Under the pieces are notes generated by a model. The model was not told the DNA's origin. It saw nothing but the letters and a program-made list of their open reading frames with translations, and did not search any database. A program made the position numbers and the translations under genes. Shown here one piece after another: positions 56,169 to 64,000 of a DNA stretch of 64,000 bases; the first letter of the stretch is position 1, and every line of letters begins with the position of its first letter. Source of the DNA: Heracleum sosnowskyi (lineage: Eukaryota; Streptophyta; Magnoliopsida; Apiales; Apiaceae); contig CM061236.1 in NCBI GenBank assembly GCA_030848705.1, forward strand, positions 55,819,481 through 55,883,480, in the 5' to 3' direction.

Positions 56169-56631
56169 TGTTACGCCATAATTTCGGTTGCCTCAATTAT
56201 CTCCTAATTTCCCAATATTGAATCTAATAATAATTATTTCTTAACCACTAAGTAATATCCTCTCTCTGAAATGATGAAACAATCAATCTAAATCAATCAA
56301 TTACTAAAAATATCTCCAAACGATTCTTTCAAATTAGGAAAGAATCACAACGCTAATATAACTCTAAAAAGATAAATCAGCTTATCTCAACATATCCCTT
56401 AACAATCACATGGATTAAAAATATTATCCTATCACAGAACTGCGTTGGCTTGATCCCTATATATAAACAGGGTACGCATGCATCTTGGAATAGGATCCGA
56501 CACATCTACCAAGTCGAGACACCTTTCAAGTCCAGCCCAAAACACCCAAAAATCCCAAATCCCCCTATTATTACAAATTCGTTATTCCAGCAATCCCCGA
56601 AATTTGTTATCACCAAATTCCTCCGTTAACA
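56169..56631 (+). repeat. 3' LTR of the non-autonomous element
   Basis: 463 bp; partner of 54106-54570. It is followed by the CTTTT duplication. Confidence 0.88.
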
Positions 56632-56636
56632 CTTTT

Positions 56637-57630
56637 TAACACATAAATTCTCTCGATCATCTCTCATTCCTAGGCAATTTGGAGTAGGTAGGTTGCTTAA
56701 GCCTTTTAATATCAGTAGCTTATAACCATGCAATGTATGTTTTTTTTAAAAAATTACAATTATGTTAATTCATAAATTTTTAATAATTTTATGTTATTAG
56801 TTTTTAGACTTTATTTATTACGTTTCATACGCTTAATACATTACTTATGTTATGTTTTGAGTACTAAACATAAGATTTAAACGATTTTACAGTCCACAAA
56901 ACTCACAAAATAATCTTTAATTTAGTGATGGTTTAACAATTTATTTTTTTCAATTAAAATTACCCTGAAACTGAAGAAAAAATAAAATGACGACTTTTAA
57001 CAATAGTTCTATTCTTAACTATAAAAAGCCTATATTTAATTTTTAAATATCATCAATGTCATTTATTATGTCTATTATAAGTTCATTAATAATAATTCAA
57101 AAATCTTTTGATTTTAAAAAGTTCGTTAATGCAAATTATCATATAATACATACAATAAAATATCTAATTGAATTAATCTTAAATGCATTTTTATAATTTA
57201 TAAAAACAACACTTTTTTATTAATATTATTTCTTTCACAATAACATTGTTTAATTACAAATATACAATTATTTGATTTGTTTAATTTACCAATATTATTA
57301 TAATATTTATGATTTTAATAAAATAATTTTTTGAAATACCGTGTATGTAACACGAGCTATAATCTAGTTTGTATTGAACCAATGGACACCGATTCATTTT
57401 AATTTGAATGAGTTTAATTGAACTTGAAGTTTTGATTTCGAGTTTTGGATTTATTTTTATTTTCATAACCCGGACAAATTCTGGGTCAGTTTTGATTCTT
57501 TATTGTGCCGAACATAACATAACTTGGATACAAAATCCGAAAATTAAGTGAAACTTGAACTAAACCCTAAAATTTTAAAAAAATATCCAATATTTCAGAT
57601 TTGAATTTTTATTTAAATATACAATTGTGT
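56637..57630. mobile_element. Helitron-derived sequence, + strand 3' end at 57366
   Basis: At 57340-57366 the hairpin GTGT...ACAC is followed by GAGCTATAATCTAG and T, a Helitron 3' terminus on the + strand. The mirror-type end (AGCTTATAACCATGCAATG) lies at 56708. The internal sequence resembles 52600-52900. The 5' end is not resolved. 57367-57630 is AT-rich with nothing recognised. Confidence 0.45.
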
Positions 57631-58175
57631 TGTGGAATAAAAACTAGGTTATCGAATTGCGGCTAGGGTTTGTATGTAATTAATGCTAGGGTTGATGATG
57701 AGCTTCGAGCTTTAATGGCTGTTTCCGTGTTCGAGACTAATCGGTCCTCACAGAGTGCCTACGTATCTCGTTATTGAGAATCAAGCCAAAACGTAGTTCT
57801 AGAATATAAGGACGAGGGTCCTTATATAGGCGTCTGGGGCCTCGTAATTATGGTAGGTTAAGGAGACTTTAGCTGATAAGTCTCACTATTGATAACTGAT
57901 AAGGAGTGTATTACTTGGCAGGCAAGTATTATCCTTATCTGATAAGCGACGTGACTCATCATTGTATTTGATTGGGATTCTGGATCCTTCTATGAAGATA
58001 TTTACTGTATTTGAGACTCATTTAATGAGCTGTGTATTTCTCTTATTTATTAATTACGAAAATAATAAATAATTAGGGTTTCGGGCCTTTTATCGGGCCT
58101 AACGTTTTGACCATGTTTAGGTCTAATTAATGCCATATTAAATGTGTTTTTAGGGCTTACTTTTAGCCCATATCA
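57631..58175 (-). repeat. 3' LTR of the Tat-type Ty3/gypsy element
   Basis: On the minus strand it starts TGATATGGGCTAAAAG right after a purine tract and ends ...TTATTCCACA. A TATATAAGGACC box lies on the minus strand near 57812-57823. The left end is approximate; no second LTR lies in the window. Confidence 0.6.
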
Positions 58176-58192
58176 TTTGCCCCCCAACTTCT
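58176..58192 (-). other. Polypurine tract of the Tat-type element
   Basis: Minus strand AGAAGTTGGGGGGCAAA adjacent to the LTR start. Its place between LTR and internal region supports the minus orientation. Confidence 0.7.
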
Positions 58193-58319
58193 AGGAAAGC
58201 TGATCAGGCTTTCCTTGAAGTTATAACGGCCTTTCTCAAGACTTGGGTCAGGGTTTATCTCGGTACACTAGTGTTTCACGAGTATCGTCTTTTTTGTAAA
58301 GCGTGGAGCGACCGACGCA

Positions 58320-58545
58320 TTTACGACGAATGTTAAACGATGCTAAACGGCACTAAGTAGCCTTAAACGACGCTTAAACAATGTTAAGCGACGCTAAACG
58401 GCAATAATCAGCGCTAAACGGCGCTAAACGGCGCTTAAAAGGCGCTAAACGGCGCTAAATGGCGCTTAAAAGGCGCTAAACGGCGCTAAATGGCACTAAG
58501 TGGCACTAAACGGCGCTAAATGGCACTAAACGGCGCTATCGGAGA
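58320..58545. repeat. Short tandem array of GGCGCTAAAC
   Basis: About 20 imperfect copies of a 10-12 bp word (A)CGGCGCTAAA, with variants GGCACTAAGT and GGCGCTTAAAA. It lies in the 3' non-coding region of the Tat element, where such elements commonly carry tandem repeats. Confidence 0.85.
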
Positions 58546-58599
58546 TAAATAAAATAAGAAAAATACAAAATAAAAAATCGCAGACTTGACTCGATCATC

Positions 58600-58933
58600 G
58601 TCACGGGTCAGCCGAGCAAAAACCCGTACCGACCGTCGACCGGGGTCGGCCGAGCAAAAACCCGTACCGACCGTCGACCGGGGTCGGCCGAGCAAAAAAC
58701 CCGTACCGACCGTCGACCGGGGTCGGCCGGGACGCCCGCGGAAGAGCCGGTCGGCTGGAGGCTCGGTCGGCCGGAGCGAACCCGGACCGTCCGTCGACCC
58801 GGGTCGGCCGGGATGCCCGCGGAAGAGCCGGTCGGCTGGGTTGGCGGTCGGCCGGAGCGAACCCGGACCGACAGTCGCCTCCGGTCGGCTGGAGCGTGCC
58901 CGGGGGACCGGTCGGCCGGGAATCCAGTCGGCT

Positions 58934-58982
<49 letters not shown>

Positions 58983-59375
58983 ACACAAATTCCGAAAACC
59001 CGGACCGTCCGTCGACCCGGGTCGGCCGGGACGCCCGCGGAAGAGCCGGTCGGCTGGGGACTCGGTCGGCTGTGGCGAACCCGCACCGACGGACGGTTCC
59101 GGTCGGCCGGGGCGCGTTCCAGGAGGCCGGTCGGCTGGGACTTCGGTCGGCTGTGGCGAACCCGCACCGACGGACGGTTCCGGTCGGCCGGGATTTATTA
59201 TTATTATTATTATTATTTTTTTTTTTTTTTTTTTTGGGAAAATAGGAGCTAAAAACCCGTACCGGTGACCAATCTCGGTTGGCCGAAACGTCCTCAGTGG
59301 GGCGGTCGGCTGGATGTTCGGTCGGCCGGGGCGTTCGCGTGGAGGCGGTCGTCTAGGAGCCCAGTCGACTAGCAA
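58600..59375. repeat. GC-rich GGTCGGCCGG tandem array with two poly-T tracts
   Basis: 58605-58735 has three 42-44 bp units (GGTCGGCCGAGCAAAAACCC, then GTACCGACCGTCGACCGG). 58740-59190 has about five units of 78-80 bp, anchored on GCGAACCCG(G/C)ACCG and GCCGGTCGGCTGG. T(44) lies at 58938-58981, and (ATT)n plus T(18) at 59197-59236. Several long frames on both strands are shadows of the repeats. GC content is far above the rest of the window. Confidence 0.85.
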
Positions 59376-59720
59376 TTTTCACCCGAAGCCATACCGACAT
59401 CGACCATCGACATGTGAACCTTAACATCAATGTTGGCCATCTATAGCTTTATTTGAAGTTTCACTTTGTACCTTGATTCTTCGAGCTCGTTTTAATTGTT
59501 TTTCGACCTCAAATTATCGACTTCGCTGTTTTGGCTGCAGATTTTGCATATGATGTCCGATTTGGGCGAATAAGCACTTTTCGGAAATGGCAGAACGAGA
59601 CGAACAGACTGGAATGTACTTTAGGACCATTCCCCGATTTTTCGACCCATTCTGACGCTGTTTAGGCCTCCAAACGGGCTCCTGAAGATTTCGGGAAATT
59701 TTCAACGAAAGAATTCGAAG

Positions 59721-61622
59721 CTAATTTTCAGTGTAAATTCGAACAGGAAATTTCGACCAGGACTTAGTGTAATTTCGAGCAGGATTTTCGACCCTAACCT
59801 CATCGATTAGGTCTAGGGCAAGCCTCATGCCTTCTTCATTAGCTTCTGGTTCAAATGCTTCCACCCGAAGTGACGCATGCATAATTTCCAAGGGTACAAC
59901 TGCCTCGGCTCCGTAAGCCAGCAAGAACGGGGTTGCTCCTGTTGTAACTTTACAGGTGGTGCGATACGCCCAAAGGATAGGCAATAACTCATCCACCCAA
60001 GTATTTCTAGAACGTTCGACCCTCTTTTTCAGTCCATCAAGGATAATTCGATTGGCTACCTCTGCTTGCCCATTGGCTTGAGGATGAGCTACCGAGGTAA
60101 AGCGAAGTTCAATAGCATTCTCCTCACAGTACTTCTTGAACTCTTCGTTGTTAAACTGTGTCCCATTATCCGTCACCAGGATTCGTGGGATTCCATACCT
60201 ACAGATTATGTTCTCCCAAAAGAATTGGGCAACTTGTTTAGTGGTTATCTTGGCTAGCGGCTTAGCCTCAATCCACTTAGTGAAGTAGTCAATGGCCACT
60301 ATCAGAAACTTCCTTTGTGCTGAAGCTGCTGGGAAAGGACCAAGGATATCCATTCCCCACATTGCAAATGGAATAGGAGAACTGATCGAAGTTAGCATTT
60401 CAGGCGGCTGCCTTACGATTGGAGCATGCTTTTGGCATCTCTCACACCTCTTGACATAATCCTGTGCATCAGCTAGCATCTTTGGCCAATAGAATCCCAG
60501 ACGAGTGATCTTGTGAGCTAGGGCTCTGCCCCCCAAGTGTTGCCCACAGATCCCTCCATGAACCTCTTCCAATGCCTTCTTGGCTTCCTGGGGCCTTAAA
60601 CACTTCAAGTACGGGATGACAAAAGACCTCTTGTAAAGAAGACCCTCAATCAAAGCATATCTCAATGCCCTTACTGACAGCTTTCGTGCCTCCAAGGCAT
60701 TGTCAGGGAGCCATCCAGTTTCTAGGTGAGCTTTGATGGGATCTATCCAACAACTCCCCATATTGATTGGTGCCACCAACTTTGAGTTGATGAACGGGGC
60801 CTTCAAGACCTGGAAGTAAACACTTCCCGCATAATTCTCTATCTCAAAAGAGGCGAACTTTGACAGGGCATCGGCCTTAACGTTCTCCTCCCTTGGAATG
60901 TGCTCCACATAACACTCATCAAACTGAGTCATAATGCCCTTTGCAATCTTCAGGTACTTAGCCATAGTTTCATCTTTGGCTTCAAACTCACCATTTACTT
61001 GCGAGACCACCAGCCTTGAATCCCCACAGACTTTGAGATTCTTAACTCTCATTACTCTGGCCAAGCCTAAACCGGCTATCAAGGCTTCGTACTCAGCTTC
61101 ATTATTAGTAGTCGGGAAGTCCAACTTCAGAGCATACTCGACTATGAACCCATCAGGGCTTTGCAAGACCAAGCCTGCACCACTAGATTTTGTTTTTGAT
61201 GCTCCATCAAAATAGAGTACCCAATATTCCTTCTGATCAAGTTCAAGCTCTTCATCCTTATTCTCAAGACCAGGAGTGGTCACTATCTCCTGCCCCCCGA
61301 CTTCTTGGTTGCCAATGGTACATTCAACCACGAAGTCAGCCAATGCCTGAGCCTTGATGGCTGTTCTAGGTTTATAAGTGATATCGAATTCTCCCAACTC
61401 AATTGCCCACTTGATCAGCCTTCCACTGGCTTTCGGGCTATGCAAAATACTTCGTAGCTGCTGGTCCGTCAGGACTTCAATCTTATGTGACTGAAAGTAA
61501 GGTCGTAGCTTCCTCGAAGCTGTTATCAATGCCAAAGCAAACTTCTCAATGGTAGAATAATTCAACTCAGCTCCATGCAACATCTTGCTCACGTAGTAGA
61601 TGGGTTTCTGAAGACAAGGCAT
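59721..61622 (-). pseudogene. Tat-type pol 3' half: RNase H, archaeal-type RNase H, integrase
   Basis: On the minus strand from about 61622: the end of the reverse-transcriptase RNase H (QKPIYYVSKMLHGAELNYSTIEK, LTDQQLRSIL), then a second archaeal-type RNase H (YFDGASKTKSSGAG, NNEAEYEAL, GDSRLVVSQV, ADALSKFAS), then integrase with HHCC zinc site (CERCQKHAP) and D, D, E motifs (GMDILGPFP, TDNGTQFNN, GQAEVANR). The dual RNase H is diagnostic for the Tat lineage of plant Ty3/gypsy. The frame is lost at the integrase C-terminus (after RNYTKSW). No RT or protease is present, so the element cannot move by itself. Confidence 0.88.
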
Positions 61623-62095
61623 CAGCCTCCACATTTTCCTCCCTCGGAACGTGCTCTACATAGCATTCATCAAACTGAGTTATGATGGCCTTAACAAGTT
61701 TTAAGTACTTGGCCATGACTTTATCTGTGGCCTCAAATTCCCCATTTACTTGGGAAACCACTAGCCTCGAGTCTCCACCTACTTTCAGGGTTTTAACTCT
61801 CAATCCTCCAGCCAGCCCTAAGCTAGCTATCAGGGCTTCGTACTCAGCCTCATTGTTTGTCGTTGGGAAGTCAAGTTTTAGTGTATACTCTATAAAAAAT
61901 CCATCAGGACTTTGTAACACTAAACCTACTCCGCTTGATTTTGTTTTTGATGGTCCATCAAAATAGAACACCCAACTTCGGGTATTCATGGGGTATTATC
62001 TCTTGCCCCCCGACTTCTTGGTTGTTAACGGTAAATTCAACCACGAAGTCAGCTAATGCCTGGGCCTTAATAGCCGTTCGAGGCTTGTATGAGTC
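61617..62095 (-). pseudogene. Second, partial RNase H/aRNH copy from a diverged Tat element
   Basis: It repeats the segment from PRTAIKAQALADFVVE through YFDGPSKTKSSGVG, NNEAEYEALIASLG, GDSRLVVSQVNGEF to VEADALS, then joins the RNase H of the main copy at LSS/LQKP in a different frame. It differs from the homologous part at 60870-61370 at many residues (GLRVKTLKVGG versus VMRVKNLKVCG). It is therefore a recombination product between relatives, not a fresh tandem duplication. A frame change near 61985 separates its two parts. Confidence 0.85.
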
Positions 62096-62668
62096 CGAGA
62101 CCACTGATGACTTCATAGAGGACTTAGATGCCCATCGTGGGGATGCCCTTGTTCTTGACAAGGACCCGCTGATGACTTGGAGTAGATTTTATTGGCCCTG
62201 CGTGGCTCTCTATCTCTTGTTTTTATTTAAGGTCCTTTTAGGGACTTTAGGATTTTATTTGGCGTTTGTAACTCTTTGATCCTTCGGGACCTTCCATTCA
62301 TACATGCTATTTATGTTATATCTGTTTTGTTTGCTCATTTATATTTATTTAACTTATCTTTTGTAAGGCAATTCCTAGTACTTGGCCTCTTGAATGGACT
62401 GGCATTTTGATCAAATGCTATTGGTACAACTTGCTCTTTAACAAAACGATAAGGAAATGCTCAAACACAGATAAGTAATAAAATAGTGAAAAAGAGCTTG
62501 AATATTTTCTTTTAAAAAAGAGGGTTCAACCCTTACATAGTGCTTTACTTTCTATTAAGAGCTGAAAAGCTTATAATGGTTTCGTCAACCTTATTGCTAC
62601 TTGTACTATTAGGAAACAATTAAACATAATAAACTTTCAAATTTGGGGCATGCCATGTTCCTGGCATC
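62096..62668. other. Non-coding segment between Tat gag and pol fragments
   Basis: About 570 bp where protease and reverse transcriptase would be expected. I find no homology to either. The part after 62280 is T-rich with a few A runs. It is most likely a deletion scar plus filler sequence. Confidence 0.5.
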
Positions 62669-63997
62669 TCAGTCCCTTATTTCTTCGTCATCTCTTGAAT
62701 CCATAACCTCGATTGGGAGAACCTGCCCCCCGACTCTATCAGGCCTTATCGTTGCAGCTGGTCCTCCATATATCATATTGATAACAGGCCCTCGGGGCTC
62801 AGGATTACGATCTTGATCGTCGTCCCTTGTATCATAATTTTTCCTTTCATAGTTTCCATGCTGATTTCCTCGATTCCCATCCTTAGTGAACTTATCGAGT
62901 TTTCCTTTTCGGATTAAGAACTCGATCTCATCCTTGAGTTGCCTACAATCATCAGTATCATGGCCCGAGTCTTTATGGTACCTACAGTACTTGTTCTTGT
63001 TTCGCTTCTCAGGATCTCCCCTTAGTGGCTTCGGCCATCGAAAGTCCCTATCTTTCTCAATGTCAAAGAGGATTTGACTCCTTGGAGCATTCAACCTTGC
63101 ATATTCAGTAAATTTCGTGTCTGGATCAGAGTCTCTAGTCGTGCGAGGATATTTGTCCTTGACATCATACTCTTGCTCCGTCTTTCGCTTATTCGAGCCA
63201 CCATTATTTTCACCACCTGTGTCGGTTTTCTTCATGCTTTCCTCAGCTTTGATGTACTTTCCAACCCTTTGTTGGAGCTCAGTCATGCTCTCAGGGGGGT
63301 GTTTAGCCAATGACATCTTGAAAAAGACATCTGTGGTTCCTTGTTGAAGGGCTATCATAGCTACCTTATTGTCTAAATCAGGTATATTCAATGTCTCCTT
63401 GGTGAAACGCTTGAGATAATCTCTCAATGTCTCGTTCTTTCCTTGAGTAAGATTCATGAGTGAAGCAGAACTTTTCTCATGTACTCGTCCACTGATGAAT
63501 TGGTTGATGAAGGCCGTGCTCAGATCTCTGAAACAACTGATAGAGTTGGGCGGCAAGCGGCTATACCATCTTTGGGCCATGCCAGCCAGGGTTTGAGGAA
63601 ACGCTCTACATTTAAGAGCATCAGTGACTGGTTGCAGCAACAGTGCATTCGAAAAAGTCCTCACGTGGGTTGCGGGATCACCCGTTCCGTCATATTCTTT
63701 GATAGTAGGCATCTTAAATTTCCTTGATACATGAGCGTCCATTACCTCTTCAGTAAAAGGTGGAATAGGATCGTCTGGGTCACCCAGCTGTGTTAAAACA
63801 CGGGAATCTGACCTGAGAATCTCTGTCCTTCTAGTTCGCTCTTGCCCTCTTGAAGGCGTTCCTAAATCAATTAGGGGGACATCTCCTGCCCCTTGATTCG
63901 AAGGCTGAGTCTGCCTCCTTTGTTGCTCTATCTCCATGTTTTTCTTTAGTTTCTGGATCTCGGCCTCATGGGCCCTTATCCTTTCCATGGTAGTCAT
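62669..63997 (-). CDS. Tat-type Ty3/gypsy gag, 442 codons
   Basis: From ATG at 63997. N-terminal helical region (MERIRAHEAEIQKLKKN), a Retrotrans_gag domain at about residues 95-240 (KMPTIKEYDGTGDPATHVRTF, AMAQRWYSRLPPNSI, LRDYLKRFTKE), an Arg/Lys/Asp-rich linker, and a degenerate zinc knuckle CRYHKDSGHDTDDC near residue 345. The frame is open to DDEEIRD. It forms virus-like particles in the cytoplasm in this family. Upstream PBS and 5' LTR would be right of the window. Confidence 0.85.
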   Translation of the reverse strand: MTTMERIRAHEAEIQKLKKNMEIEQQRRQTQPSNQGAGDVPLIDLGTPSRGQERTRRTEILRSDSRVLTQLGDPDDPIPPFTEEVMDAHVSRKFKMPTIKEYDGTGDPATHVRTFSNALLLQPVTDALKCRAFPQTLAGMAQRWYSRLPPNSISCFRDLSTAFINQFISGRVHEKSSASLMNLTQGKNETLRDYLKRFTKETLNIPDLDNKVAMIALQQGTTDVFFKMSLAKHPPESMTELQQRVGKYIKAEESMKKTDTGGENNGGSNKRKTEQEYDVKDKYPRTTRDSDPDTKFTEYARLNAPRSQILFDIEKDRDFRWPKPLRGDPEKRNKNKYCRYHKDSGHDTDDCRQLKDEIEFLIRKGKLDKFTKDGNRGNQHGNYERKNYDTRDDDQDRNPEPRGPVINMIYGGPAATIRPDRVGGQVLPIEVMDSRDDEEIRD

Positions 63998-64000
63998 AGG

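Larger units (their letters stand above)
54106..56631 (+). mobile_element. Non-autonomous LTR retrotransposon (LARD/TRIM-like), 2526 bp
   Basis: LTRs 54106-54570 and 56169-56631, both TGTTACGCC...GTTAACA, with perfect TSD CTTTT (54101-54105 and 56632-56636). A primer-binding site TGGCGCTAGAAGGAGGGG lies at about 54573 and a polypurine tract GAACTGGGGGGTAG just before the 3' LTR. The 1.6 kb between holds no gag or pol, only tandem repeats, so it must rely on proteins of an autonomous partner. The PBS type (not initiator tRNA) points to a Ty3/gypsy partner. Confidence 0.88.

Noticed and set aside
58516..59375. Several long frames on both strands (156-255 codons) rich in Arg/Pro/Gly and Lys runs
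   Set aside because: Shadows of the GGTCGGCCGG array and of poly-T. The Lys or Phe runs are just homopolymer translation.

Overview
The window is nuclear DNA of a flowering plant, most likely a eudicot. It holds two intron-rich housekeeping genes of plant type, a MAP65 microtubule bundler and a PP4-type phosphatase. Around them is AT-rich intergenic DNA packed with plant retrotransposons (Sirevirus-like Ty1/copia and Tat-type Ty3/gypsy), Helitrons, MITEs and microsatellites. I cannot name the species. I see no bacterial operons, tRNA, rRNA or CRISPR array.

Positions 1-33263 are a nest of LTR retrotransposons, described here from outside in. Element C (+ strand) is represented only by its 3' part, 31837-33263. 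It was split by copia element B (- strand; 5' LTR 30742-31836, gag 30599-28578 and 3410-3015, pol 3003-2113). B was split twice. Element D, probably a Ty3/gypsy LTR, occupies 1-2112. Element A, a Sirevirus-like copia on the + strand, occupies 3411-28577. A was in turn split by element E (5899-18986, - strand), a very young Sirevirus-like copia. E has nearly identical LTRs, a perfect CACCT target-site duplication, an uninterrupted pol and two long extra ORFs after pol. The reading frames of B and A can be followed across the insertions, which proves the order C, B, A, E.

Positions 33264-50300 are host gene space. MAP65 (+, coding 36200-40422, nine coding exons plus a 5'-UTR exon) and the PP4 catalytic subunit (-, coding 50237-42248, eight exons) are convergent. 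Intron 7 of the phosphatase gene is about 4.4 kb and hosts several MITEs. Its intron 1 carries a 494-bp tandem duplication that copies the 3' splice site and the start of exon 2.

Positions 50300-57630 are gene-free: a Helitron with internal tandem arrays (50485-52320), older Helitron relatives, and a 2.5-kb non-coding LTR element with intact TSD (54106-56631). Positions 57631-64000 hold a rearranged Tat-lineage Ty3/gypsy element on the - strand, with its 3' LTR, a GC-rich tandem-repeat 3' region, integrase and RNase H domains, a second partial RNase H copy from a diverged relative, and gag. No reverse transcriptase is visible.

Two observations stand out. First, each copia family carries its own short nucleotide motif (E: TCAACGAAA; A: AATCCTGAT; B: ACTATCGA), present in both orientations in the LTR. 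In A and E it is also seeded into coding DNA in more than one reading frame. Second, all three copia elements have a GT...GCAG interval of 35-43 nt at the gag/pol junction whose removal would restore the frame, although its length differs modulo 3 among them.
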